Positions 35,607-46,800 of a stretch of 64,000 nt of DNA are shown here, piece by piece; position 1 is the stretch's first letter, and each line of letters begins with the position of its first letter. Below the pieces are notes generated by a model. The model worked only from the letters and a program-made list of their open reading frames with translations. It searched no databases and had not been told where the DNA came from. A program made the position numbers and the translations under genes. The stretch comes from Blasia pusilla (lineage: Eukaryota; Marchantiophyta; Marchantiopsida; Blasiales): positions 59,024,001 through 59,088,000 of the forward strand of contig CM114271.1 of NCBI GenBank assembly GCA_050084515.1, in the 5' to 3' direction.

Positions 35607-37090
35607 ATGGAGTATTCCTCATTAGCAATCACAGGCGAGAAGCTAGATAAGCAGAATTACAATGTTTGGAAGTTTCGCATGAAATAATTTCTCATGGGTC
35701 AAGAAGTATGGGAGCTAGTCACAAGTAATGAGGCCAAGCCAGAAGGTGACTCAATAGACTTGAATGTTCACGCTTGGAACAAACGCGCAATGCAAGTAAT
35801 CCACTACATTTCAATAATGATCAATTCGCTAATGATAGGTCACATTCAAGATGTTGATACTCCGAAGCAGGCCTTGGATGCATTGGAAAGGTTGTTCCAG
35901 ACATCAACAAAGGCCAAAAGCTTTAATTGAAACAATAATTGAACGAAGTGAGGAAAGGATCGCAGAGCATCAATGATTATATTTTGAGTATCAGACATAT
36001 TGTTGATCAGTTAAATAGCATAGGATTGACAGTAGAAGATGATGATATGATTTTCTTCACTCTTCAAGGCCTTCCAAAGGATTACAAGTCCTTTGAGACC
36101 TCTATCTCTGTGAGAGAGAAGTATCCAACCTTTCAAGAGTTAGTTCCTCTGTTAATCAGTGAAGAGATGCACCTAGTAGGCAGCGGTAGCTCGTCTAGTC
36201 TGCAAGAGAGTGCGCTATTTGCAGGTTATGGATCAAACAGAGGAAAGGGTCATGGCATAAATTTTGTGGTCGTGGTGGATATCAAGCATATGGAGGAAGA
36301 GGCACTCAATATAACGTCACACAATCAACTACGAACCAGTACCACACACAATCACAAGATGATGATGGTGGAAACCGTTGGGGTTGAGTTAAGAGGGTCC
36401 CTAGATCTTGCAATTACTGTGGAATAAAGGGTCACCATGCAAAGTTTTTCTTCAAGAAGAAAGTAGATATGAGAATAGAAGCCTTACAACAACAAAAGAA
36501 TATGGAGCAACAATACCAAGAGCAGTACCAAGAACAACCACATTCACAAACGGAGCTTCTCTTGGTCATGACTCATCATATGGGAGCTATGGTCAAGAAA
36601 GACTCGACATCAGATTGGTACATTGACTCTCGTGCATCAAATCACATGACCTCACAAGCTAAATGGTTCAGTAGTTTGGATCCGGTGAAAGATCCTGCAA
36701 TTGTGCTCACAAGAGATGACACTCAACTTCATATCACGCATACCGGTAATGTTCCAATAGCATCAGATGGTCTTTGTGCTCTTGGAAATATTCTCTATGT
36801 TCCTATCATTGCAAGAAACCTGATCTCTGTAGGACAGATAGTAGAACATGGTTATCAAGTGAAGTTTAACGCAGATGGTTGTTTCATTAAAACAATGGAT
36901 GACCATACTACGATAGCCAAAGGAACTAGATCTGGCAGAATGTTTAAATTAGATGTTTCTATGCCACAGATTCAAACAACAATGTATGGTCAAACCGGCC
37001 AACAAGTCACACATCTAAATGTGTGGCATAAAAGAATTAGACATATTAATCTTCAAAGATTTGTCACCTCTTTTAGGATAGATCGGTGGG
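35607..37090 (+). pseudogene. Copia-type retrotransposon, gag and protease part (broken)
   Basis: From the ATG at 35607 the reading begins with a typical Copia gag (EKLDKQNYNVWKFRM, then LQGLPKDYKSF). A stop follows at 35685, another after 35927, and frame changes occur near 36380. A CCHC knuckle CNYCGIKGHHAKF (near 36415) has Phe for the last Cys. The protease WYIDSRASNHMT (Asp at 36625) has DSR for the active-site DSG, so it is inactive. The frame continues to the pre-integrase block LNVWHKRIRHINLQ (about 37014-37058), then the Copia sequence stops. The integrase is missing: the other half of the element resumes near 42660. Confidence 0.85.
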
Positions 37091-37099
37091 ATCTAATAG

Positions 37100-39480
37100 A
37101 GCGCCTTCATGAGTAGTGGAGGACACGCCCAGTAGGTCGAGGGTGACCTACTCAGGCCCTTGGAAACCTGAGATAGCAGGTTTCCCCTTCGTTTCGGCTC
37201 ATTTGAAGCCATATTGAGGAACTTACTATTTTAGGTAAGTACCATTTTGAGTATATGATCGATTTACTATTTTTGGTAACTGGCCCTTGACCTCCTACAT
37301 CAGGTCAAGAGCCAAGGAGGTGACTTGGGAGAATAGGTTACCATGGAGAGAGCTTGGGAGAGGGGAGGGCTATACCTCAAGGAGAGAGAGCTTGAGAGCT
37401 CATTCTCTCTTTGTTGAACCTCTTGGCATGAGGCGGTGGAGCTATGGTACCTTGCCTTGTGAGTGTAACCCAAGCCTCTCATTAGGACAGTGGGTTTGGT
37501 TTCACATGAGAGAGAGTGCACACCTTGGAGAGCTATGGTGTGAGATGGTGGAGAGAGAGATTGGATCTTACTTTACAAAGAGAGAATTGAGAGAATGAGA
37601 GAGTGAGAGAGCTTCATGGGGGAGCTCGCTGGTCACTCGTTGTTTTTGCAGGTTGGGGACATTGTTCCCCATTCAGCGGCTCATGGGAGTGCTCACCGGA
37701 GCAAGGGCTGCTTTCATTATTCTTTGCATTTGCCGATTTTTTGTGTGGAAGAGTGGCGCGCGGAAGCGCTACCCAATTTCTGATAGGGATTGAGTATGGG
37801 GGCAGGTTGCCCCATGCTGGTGCTCTCGGGAGCACCATGTAGCTTGCTGATTTGTATTTTTACAGATGTTACATTTTCGTTGGGAGAAATCAGCGCAGGA
37901 GCGCTGCCGAATTTTGTGTAGGAGAAAGAGACATTGGGCTTTACGACAATCCCCTTCAGTTTTTACTAAAATGTCCGATTCTAAATATTTTTTGATGCTG
38001 GCGTAGATCGTGAAGCTATGCACGCTGTGCAACAAATAGTGCACAATTTGGAGTTGCGAGCAAAACGTTATGGTCAATCTTGTAAAGCTGCCATTGCTAG
38101 GCGATGTTTAGGGTTAAATTGTGCAAACCCTAAATCAGCCGCCACACCGGCGGCGGCCATTGCCATCATAGTCACCGTCAACGGTCGACGGTCAACCGTC
38201 ACCGTCAACAGTCAACCGTCACAATCATCGGTCAATCGTCACCGTCGACAGTCAACCGTCGACGTCATCGGTCGGCCGTCACCATCAGCGGTCAACCGTC
38301 CCTGTCAACGGTCCACCGTCCATTGTCCACCCTTTGGGTGCCATTGCCGTCATTACGGAGTGGAGGGTCTTCCACGACGTTCGTTGATTCCTTGACTTGC
38401 GTCGCCACCACGTACTTTGTTTTGGCCGCCACCGTCATCGCAATTTCTTCATCAACCAATGATGGCACATGACCTCCGGTTATGGTGTTTGGGTTTTGAT
38501 TTCATGTTGCTATGTTGTGATTGGTAGCCGCTTGACAACGATCGAGTATCGTGCCATGACGCCCGTAGCCGCAACGCGCCGCCGATTGCCGAGCTGTGTC
38601 GCTCGTGGCCGCACCGCACCGTCTCGATCACGGAGCCGCACCGTCATTGTGGAGCAGAGTGTGGGATTATTATTGATTGAGGATGGTATGCCGCCGAGTG
38701 CCGCATCCCACCATCAAGGGCCGTGCCGTTCGTAGCCGTTCCGTGCCGCCTGCAACGCCGCACCGTTCCGCTGGGACCGCACTGTCTATCGAGGAGTTTT
38801 GAGCAGCATCAGTACGGGAGGAGTATGACTTGCTGATTGGAGGAGTTGTCTCCACGATCAAGTTGGGGTCGAGATTTGCAATTGCTGAGGAGCGACATCG
38901 ACATGTGTTCAGGTTACCCATTCTGGTCCTTTACCCTGCACGTGTGAGGGATTCTGGGATTTATTTGTGGATATTGGGTGTGTGGATGCTGAGAGCATCA
39001 TTTATGTATGTGGTCTAGGGGACATAGACCTGTGTGGGATGTCCGGAGTTGAGGGTAGGTTGTCGATGAGATGATAGCCTGGTCGATTTGCCGCACCACG
39101 CCGCGTGTTGCCGCACGTTACACGTCTCGGGGAGAGAGAGTGTAGATCGAGTGCCGCATATTTGGGATGAGTGATTGAGGGATTCCTTACGAGGTTCAGA
39201 GTGATCAGGTGAGAGGGGCACGAGGGTCATCACGGAGTCTGTTCGGGACTTTGAGAGGCGAGGTGGTGAACCCGAGAGTAGCTCTAGAGGTTTTACGCGG
39301 AGTGGCGCAAGGTTCCAAGGGTCTCCACGTGAGGGACCACCTCGACCTCCTTCTGTGTCATTGTCAGACCAGGGGGAGGGTGTAGAGGAGTTTGTGAGCA
39401 CATCGCCACACGTTGTGAGTGGTCCTACCAGTTGGGCGTTGAGATGGACGACCGGGGTAGAGGACCGCGAGGTTTTCAGT
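37100..39480 (+). other. Leader or possible 5' LTR of the methyltransferase retroelement
   Basis: A TG-starting stretch at 37110 with nested inverted words (gtaggtc/gacctac, aaacctg/caggttt) may be an LTR start, but no second LTR exists to compare. A GA-rich block follows (37330-37615). GTCAACGG-type short repeats occur at about 38165-38330, and GCCGCAC-type repeats at 38560-38790. No coding region recognised. Confidence 0.5.
38165..38330. repeat. Array of about 20-bp GTCAACCGTC-type repeats
   Basis: Words gtcaaccgtc, gtcaccgtca and gtcaacggtc alternate about ten times with small changes. Direct and inverted versions (ggtcaacc, ggttgacc-like) are mixed. Confidence 0.8.
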
Positions 39481-39483
39481 GCG

Positions 39484-41700
39484 ATGAGGCACGATTGAGT
39501 TGCACGATTTTATAGCAGAGTTTAGGAGTTGGTGCGACTCCCAACGGGCCAGGAACTCTAGAGAGTTCAACCCATTTACAGCATGGAACGGTATGTTCGA
39601 GCATTTAGAGGGGGCGCCCATGGACGATTACCATGAGTTCTCTCAGAGATATGCATGTGAGATCGAGGCGTGGAGGCTCTCGATCTCACATGCATGTCTA
39701 CTATGACCCACATTATGTGTCATGGATGGAGCCGTTCCCAGATGAGGAGGAGGAGTCAGGAGAGGCTACTGCCTCTTCCACTAGTGACGTTTTAGGAGGG
39801 GTCACTCGCACGGGAGCAGTTGCACCGTCTAGTCGGGTTCGTCCCAGGTTCAACCCTGTGGTTGAGTTCTTTGTTGAGTTGAGGGCGAGCTATCAGGTGG
39901 TACGGACGGAGAAGTTGCGGAGCATCCATAACTTCCAGAGGCGCGCTGGTGAGAGTTTGCGTGAGGCTTAGACTCACTTGCGCCGTTTGATCAACGTCAC
40001 TCAGGGGGTGACAGAGGCTCAGGCTATCCAATCATGGTACGCGATGCTGGACCGGACCCTGCGGACACGGGTGCGGGAGGGGGTGCTTCTTATGAACACC
40101 TCCTCTACGTTGAGAGATGTTTTTAGGACCGCCGAGAACATTGAGCGCAACATGGCGGAGGAGAGCGTAGCCACCATGGGTTCTGGCGAGAGCGATCCAC
40201 GATTGCACCACCGTGCGGCAAAGAACGTGGACTCGAGATAGGTCGATGTGGCACCACGAGCTCAAGGAGGATACCGGGAGGCCGTGCCCACGAGACTGCG
40301 CGCTTCATATGCGGCTCGGCTCGGCCAGCCGCCTACTATTACTTGTTGGTCATGTGGTGGAGCCCATTATCAACGCGATTGCACTCGTCAGGGTCATGGA
40401 CATGTGCCTCAGCATGGAGGAGGAGATGGTGCTGCACCAGAAGGTTATCAGTGTGACTATTGTCAGAGGTATGGTCATACACGCGCCAGGTGTTTCAATT
40501 TACATCCTGAGTTACGTCCGGACCCAGGGCCAGAGAAGGCACCAGATCGAGTAGCCGGTCCGGGTGGGCCTAGAGATCGTGCACCAGGTGGTCCCGTTGG
40601 GGGACGAGGAGCTGGAGTTGCCCGACAGGGTGGTGAAGCTGCCCGTGGAGGAGGTAGAGTACCACCACCTAGACGCGCCGAAGGAGATGCCGAACGTGAG
40701 GCTGGGATGGTTGCTCAGATACAGCAGCTACATGAGCAGATTGCGGCTATGGCATTGAGGTTACCCGATGCCGGATCCGTGGCATCGACATCATATGGAG
40801 CAGCCAGAGATCTGGAGGATCCTGGATGGATGTGCGGGGTTGCCCAGATGGAGGCCGCCGCAATTGTGATGCGTGGAGCAGCCGCAGAGTTGGATCCACA
40901 AGGAGGGGAAGCCAGAAGACATACTAGGCTTCCTCAGTCTTTCACATTGTCCGAAGCGATGAGGACCCCATCGATGGGTCCTCATCAAATTTCCTGGAGA
41001 GTTGGTAATGTTGTTGGTGTGCAGGCACGGAGGGCGATGGGAGAAGCGAGTGCGACGAGTCCTATTTTTGATGCTCAAGAGGGGCATGTGTCGAGCACGT
41101 TGTTGGGGGCGGCCACCATTGTGTACCGCACTCCTTTATTTTCTGCTTCCGATGTTGTGACGTTGGGGGGTACGCCCGCCGAGGCTTTTCGGCTGGCCGC
41201 TTCACTTTGTGAGCGCGGAGTTGGAGTTCCTACATCACGTTCAGAGGTGATTGCAGAGGAGGTGATGGACCTGCCCTTGGAGCGGATACTCAGGCCGTCC
41301 ACGTCAGATTCATGGCAGGCTGCGGCTGCTAGGATGGCGGAGATGCCCGCTAGACTCGCGATAGAGCGTGCCATGGCTTCTCGTAGTGTTGTGTTGCTGG
41401 ATAACCGAGGAGAGGTCTTCCAATTGGTGAGTCTTGGAGGTAGAGCTTTTAGTCCGCAGCGCGTCTTGTTGGATTCAGGAGCGCAACCCTTGATGTTGGG
41501 GAAAGCGTCATTCAGAGGATTGGGCTTGACGAGAGCCGATGTGGAGCGTTGTCGATTTCGGATACAGACATCCTTGGATGGAGCAAGTACCACACAGTAT
41601 ATCACCCGACAGGAGGTCGTGGTGAGGATTCGCCGGGACATCCCTGAGATGAGTCGTGCAGTGCGCGCCAAAGCGATAGTGGCCCGATCTTTGAGTCCAC
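39484..41700 (+). pseudogene. Gag-protease region of the methyltransferase retroelement
   Basis: One frame runs from 39633 to about 41700 with TAG stops at 39969 and 40239; the gag start (DFIAEFRSWCD) lies in another frame at 39500-39706. Gag matches the Ty3 type (INVTQGVTEAQAIQSWY, LRTRVREG, FRTAENIERNM). Two zinc knuckles lie at about 40344-40382 (CX2CX3HX4C) and 40452-40493 (CX2CX4HX4C). The protease core is VLLDSGAQPLMLG (Asp codon at 41472), followed by the C-terminal part VGGAVLYPMGFSLDYWEE in a shifted frame from about 41705. The shift lies near 41695. A Gly/Arg/Pro-rich linker and a Met/Ala-rich helix separate knuckles and protease. Confidence 0.82.
39651..39696. repeat. Perfect 16-17-bp inverted repeat inside gag
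   Basis: Arms 39651-39666 and 39680-39695 (atgcatgtgagatcga and complement). It lies where the gag reading changes frame. Confidence 0.85.
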
Positions 41701-41784
41701 GACGTCTTGGTTGGTGGAGCAGTGTTATACCCGATGGGGTTTTCCCTGGATTATTGGGAGGAGTCATCATCCTACAGACCAGGA

Positions 41785-42640
41785 GGAGGGTATTCGAGTG
41801 TTAGATCTCTTTGGAGGGATGAGCACCGGGTTAGCTGCTGTTTTGCAGGCAGGAGTGCGAGTACAGCAATACCTATATGTGGAGAGTGATGATGTTGCGA
41901 GGCGCGTCTCACTATGACATGTGGCGCAATTACGCTTACGTTTTCCCGACTTATTGTCTGCGTCCGCAGTACAGGGGTACCAGAGTTCCCTACCGAGGGA
42001 TATTTTGTTGTTGTGGACGTAGGACTTAGAGCGGGTAGGGACCATTGATTTGGTCATTGCCGGTTGGCCATGTCAGGGCCAATCGAGTGTTGGACGAGGC
42101 AGCGGGTTGGCTGACACTCGGTCCAGGTTGTTTTGGGAGATGTTGAGGATCTTACGGCGATTCTGGGAGCACCGGATCTCGTTCTCCGGCCTACATTCTC
42201 GGAGAATGTGCGAACTTAGGAGAGTCAGTCACGGGTCGTGGCGAGTGCTCATCAGTGCGTGCTGGATCGGCCCAAAGATCTTTGTTCTTGGATCACGGCA
42301 GTGTAGGTTCTAGAGCCCATCGCCCGCGTCTATGGTGGACCAACTTGGTGCCCCATGCGGTGTTATGGAGGGCGTATGCGAGAGTGGAGCGCCCCTCCCA
42401 TTTGTTAGTGGATTCCATTCTGGATCCAGGTCGTCGATCACAGGCAGTGAGGCACGATGATTGACCACAATTGACTGTGGTCAATAGGGTAGGCAGGCCG
42501 CGGGCAGCCTTGCCCACGTTTGTGAGTTTTCCCGCTTCCTATGCATACAAGGAGGCCGGTCCAGGCTTGGATTGGGATGACCACGTTCAGCGGTTGGTGG
42601 AGCCCAACGCCGACAAGAGAGAGCGAGCGATGGGATTTCC
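41785..42640 (+). pseudogene. DNA cytosine-5 methyltransferase domain (DNMT3-like order), broken and C-terminally truncated
   Basis: Would transfer methyl from S-adenosylmethionine to cytosine C5. Motif I is VLDLFGGMSTGLAAV (41798-41842). Motif IV is GWPCQGQS with the catalytic Cys codon at 42071. DTRSRLFWEMLRIL follows, then motif VI FSENV (42196-42210), motif VIII-like SRAHRPRLWWTNL (42309-42347), and ERAMGFP near 42620-42640 at the motif IX/X border. Motif order I-IV-VI-VIII is canonical, unlike permuted plant DRM enzymes. The SxAHRxRxWWTN-type block resembles DNMT3/DRM rather than DNMT1. Motif X is cut off by the junction to Copia. Stops at 41916, 42021 and 42462, plus frame changes near 42165 and 42230, abolish function. 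It starts about ten codons after the protease, so it was part of the element's polyprotein region. Confidence 0.87.
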
Positions 42641-42645
42641 CATAA

Positions 42646-44100
42646 GAGTGACGGCAGTACCATCAATTACAGTACCAAATGGGTTTACAAAATCAAGCAC
42701 AATCAAGATGGTACAATTAACAGATACAAAGTGAGATTGGTGGCTAAGGGCTATGCACAATAATATGGTATCGATTCTGAGGAAAAAATTAGCCCTGTTG
42801 CAAAGATGGCCACTACGAGAACAGTGTGCAGTTGCAATAAGTAAGAAGTGGAGATTACATCACATGGAGGTCAAGAATGCCTTCTTAAATGGAGATTTAT
42901 ACGAGGAGATATATATGACTCAACCACCTAGATAAGAGCATCCCAAGTTTCCATTTCGCGTATGCAGGTTGAAGAAAGCTCTATACGGACTCAAACAAGC
43001 TCCAAGAGCTTGGTATGGCAAGATTGCATACGCCCTACAAGAGTTGGGTTTTAGGGTATGTGATTCTGACTCCTCGTTATAAGTTTTGAGAGGACAAGAT
43101 CATACGATTCTCATTGTGTTGTATGTTGACGATCTCTTGATTATAAGGAGTACTGAAGAAATGGTACAAGAAGTCAAGTTTAAGTTACAAGCAGAATTTG
43201 ATATGAAGGACTTGGGAGAACTCAAGTATTTCCTTTGTATTCAGTTTATCAAGGTTGGAGAGAGCATGTGGTTACTACAACGACCATATGCTCGTCATAT
43301 GCTTTCAAAATATGGTATGACGGCTTGTAAGCCAATCTCTACACCGTTGGATCAAAGTGTGAAGCTAAGAGTGGATGAAGGAGAGCTGCTTGCAGATTCT
43401 AATATGTACATGTGCATGGTTGGAAGTTTGATCTATCTAACTATAACTAGATGAGATTTGAGCTATGTTGTTGGCTTAATGAGCCAGTTTATGCAAGCAC
43501 CTCGAAAACCTCACCTTGTTGCTATGAGGAGGATTATGCGGTATGTGAAATCCTCTATTTAATTCGGGATTCAATTTGAACCTTCTCCGAGTTTTTAATT
43601 ACAGGGATTCAAAGATGCTGATTGGGCAAGAAGCTAGCGTGTCTGATCGAAATTCCACATCTGATCATTTATTTATTTTGGGAAGCGCAGATATAAATTG
43701 GGCTTCAAAGAAGCAACCACCAGTTGCTTTATCTTCAATAGAGGTTGAGTATAGAGGAGCAACCAATGCAGCATGTGAGGCGGTGTGGCTTCATCGATTA
43801 CTTGTTGAGATTGGTGTTAGTAACTTAGGACCTAGTGTAATATATGCCGACAATATTCGTAGCATCAAGCTTGCTAATAACCCTTTGTTTCATGCTCGTA
43901 CAAAGCATGTTGAGGTGCAATATCATTTTAGCAGAGAGAAAGTACTTGCAGGAGAAATAGATCTTGTGTATATAGGTACAGATCAACAAATTATTGACAT
44001 CTTTACGAAGGCATTGTCGAGAGATAAGTTTGAGATGTTTAGAAATGATTTAGGCGTTAGAGATATTGAGATGAGCTTGAGGGGGAGTATTGAAGTTTGA
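42646..44100 (+). pseudogene. Copia-type retrotransposon, reverse transcriptase and RNase H part (broken)
   Basis: Resumes with KWVYKIKHNQDGTINRYK (from 42677), then LVAKGYAQ. Motif block VKNAFLNGDLYEEIYM, KKALYGLKQAPRAWY and the catalytic YVDD (43123-43134) follow, then KDLGELKYFL and RNase H pieces (LSSIEVEYRGATNAACEAVWL, near 43731; KHVEVQYHF; DIFTKAL). Interrupted by stops at about 42770, 42932, 43079, 43453 and 43559, and by a shift near 43570. It ends at the TGA 44098-44100. Together with 35607-37090 it forms one Copia element lacking integrase. Confidence 0.88.
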
Positions 44101-44330
44101 GTTATAGTCAAGCTCATGAGATACCTAAACTGCTATATTTAGTACTCACACGAAGTAGGGAAGCTTAATCTTGGTTAGTTAGTTAAGCGTGATTATCTTA
44201 ACTAGGGTTAGTTCATCACAATTAGTCTAACTCGAGACTAAGGTTAGAGTTAGGGTTGGTTGTACATACCCTATATAATTAAGAAGGGGACCAGCCTCCA
44301 TTCATTCTCTCATTGCAAATTTTGCTCTCC
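44078..44330 (+). repeat. Polypurine tract and putative 3' LTR of the Copia element
   Basis: A polypurine tract gagggggag at 44079-44087 is followed by TG at 44091, the expected LTR start. A TATA box (ctatataatt, about 44271) lies inside. A TG...CA end near 44318 is possible. With no 5' LTR to compare, the right border is a guess. Confidence 0.5.
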
Positions 44331-44333
44331 ATG

Positions 44334-44352
44334 GTGTGTGTGTGTGTGTGAG
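44334..44352. repeat. TG microsatellite
   Basis: About nine TG units just after the putative 3' LTR. Confidence 0.8.
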
Positions 44353-46479
44353 AGCCATTTTCCACCAATTATGCTTATTTAGCAGTTTTCCATAGGACCG
44401 AACACCAAACTCTCGCTCCATTCCATGCCCTTGAGCTACCCTTTGGCGCCCAAATCAGGGTTAGGTTCCCAAGAATCCTTGAAAACATTCCCCCTTACAA
44501 GTACTTCTCGGGATCATTGCCCTCCCCCTAAATTTGGGGAAAAGAAAGTCGGGCCCCTCATTTTGGCCCTCCATCCAACTCCTTTTATAGTCATTTTTTG
44601 CCAATATCTCAGCTTCTCCTTATGCATTTGCTAAGATCTTTCGTGCATTGGAATTGGCTTCGCATTCCAACGTCACCTTACTTGTACCAAACACATCTTG
44701 GGACTAAAAATTATGGTCCAAAACAAAATAAAAACTCCAAACGCTAGTTGCTTTCCAAATCTAGTTCTCATCTCTTTGGCAACCAACCTTCCTAGACTCG
44801 ACTCATCTAAAGTCTTGGTTCACCTTTGGTCCACGTTTCCTGGTTACGACCATAAACGCATGAAACACACAAACCCTCTTCAAAGCGCAACCATCCTAGT
44901 GTGAGCCCGTTAAAGTTCTGATGTTTCACTTGGTGTTCGTTTGGTTATGAGGATCATTTAAAGAGTTAGCTCCACTATAGGAAGAAGATAGCTATAAAGT
45001 GAGGAGAGGAATCTCGAAAAGTTAGGAGGAGAAGCAAAAGTGGAGCATTTTGGATACGAAAGGGATAATTCATAGTCAAGGTTTCAGTTTTGGGACTCGC
45101 AAACAATTTCTTAAGAGTTTCAAGAAGCCAATTTCAAGCTCAATGCAAGTTTCCACATTCGTAATGACTAGCCAAACTTGGAAACTAATGGAGTTCAGAA
45201 AGCTCCACTAAGCCACAATAGAGCTAAAATGGTATTGTAAGAAATGGACTCGCAAACCAGCAGTCATAATGCACTCGCAATGTAGTCACTCTTGGCAAAA
45301 ATGGAGTCGTAATTGAGCCGCATTGATACTAAATCCCTATTCTTGGCTGCTCCTTCTCTTCTAATTGGAAAAAAAAGGTAGTTTTATCAATTCTTACCTT
45401 CTAGTGTAAGGGCAAGGATCATCTGATTAGTGACTTGGAGATATCATTGCCTCATTGGGTTCTAAGTTTATCACCTTTCATAATCTTCCACAAAGTTTGC
45501 AAACCACTTTTTTAAAGTATCAATGTCCATATTCAACCTTGATAGAATTTGGGCTATGGAACCTTCAAGTTTTTCAAAGATCCTCTTCTAATAGACATAA
45601 GCATGATCCATAATGTAGGAGGTGAAAGATTCATCATTTAAGAAGACTAGAAAAAAAGACATTTTCTTTATTCTCTTTTATAAAATCTAAAATCAAGAAT
45701 GATTTGGACATCACTCATCTCTACCTCTTGCTCTAGATGCAAGAGTAGTTCTTGAATTTTTTTCTCCTTTCCAACAAGGCCATGGTTTCAACACAAAGTT
45801 GCACTGAAATGGACAAGTCAATCCATGGGACGTACATGTCCATGGACATGCCAAACAGGTCCCTCACCCGCACTTGAGTCCGCCGAGTTCATAATGTAGA
45901 CCCATGCTAGCCAACCATATGGGCCCCACGTGGGTCTGAGTCTGCTCAATTGGGGCCCAGCCCACCCTGCAAGCATGTCACAGACCGCACACAGGCTTTA
46001 TGCGGACTATAAAATAGATGCGGGCTTGGCCAGCCGAAATCCACAGTTCGAGCTCAAGGGCTCAAGGGCGGGCTCAAATACGGGCTGTAGACAACCAAGC
46101 CCACACGGACATGTCTGTCCTAGGGATAGACATCACTCCTCCAAAAGAGACTTTGTCTGTGTGCAATCTTGTTCCAAGAATGTGCACTAGTTTCATCATT
46201 CTCTCGTCATTTGCAGGGTTTTCAAAAATATTTATAAGAAAGAATTCCATTGGACTTAATAATTTCTATGGTAAACTTTACATTTTAAAGCGGGTTTAAC
46301 AATCGATCTTTTTTGGTCAAATTTTTAATAACCAAATAGAAATTTTATTATCTGAAAAATAAAGTAAAATTGGCCAATCACATTTACTCTTCACAAGAAG
46401 GAACTTGATGGCACGATACACTAGGCTAGAGAAGACTATGTTGACAAGCAATTGGTTCATTTACTTTCCTTTAAGAGAA
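44353..46479. other. Intergenic DNA, no gene seen
   Basis: Mostly AT-rich. The stretch 45830-46140 is GC-rich with gggctc/gagccc-like words (ggcttggccagcc, gctcaagggctcaaggg) and may be an old MITE. No coding region recognised. Confidence 0.35.
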
Positions 46480-46800
46480 TGAGTCAAAAAATCACTCCAG
46501 TGATTAAAACTCACTATAGCGAGTCAACGGATCACTTTTCAAGTGCAAAGTGATTCGTAAATTGGCTCTCCTTTAGGAATGTGAGTCACTCAATCACTCT
46601 TCCACTACAAAAATTGAAAAGTGATCCACTAACTCACTCTAGCTCCACAAGGAAAGTTAGTTGACTGATCAATCTACCACTCATTTTTTTTGAAAATAAT
46701 CATATGACTACTCTCCTTGAGAGAGTGAAGCCACCAATTAATCTACCATGAGAAAAATTATAAAATGAGTAATCGATCTGTCACTTTTACACGACAAAAT
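46480..46800. repeat. Degenerate repeat field related to the 33.4-kb minisatellite
   Basis: gagtcactcaatcact, agtgattcgtaaatt and aagtgatccactaactcact words recur at about 50-60 bp in both orientations, as in 33391-33920. Too diverged for unit borders. Confidence 0.45.

Larger units (their letters stand above)
37100..42645 (+). mobile_element. Ty3-like retroelement fragment carrying a DNA cytosine methyltransferase, lodged inside the Copia element
   Basis: Between the two halves of the Copia element lies about 5.5 kb of different composition. It holds a long leader (37100-39480), gag, two CCHC zinc knuckles, an aspartic protease and a cytosine-5 methyltransferase, all on the plus strand. Reverse transcriptase, RNase H, integrase and a 3' LTR are absent. 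The fragment ends at about 42640 where Copia RT begins. The Copia integrase is also missing, so one deletion removing the 3' part of this insert plus the Copia integrase explains both losses. Stops and frameshifts show it is dead. Confidence 0.8.

Noticed and set aside
40791-41770. Minus-strand open frames opposite gag-protease (40791-41087, 41075-41770)
   Set aside because: Complement shadows of the plus-strand retroelement frame, whose zinc knuckles and protease motif are clear.
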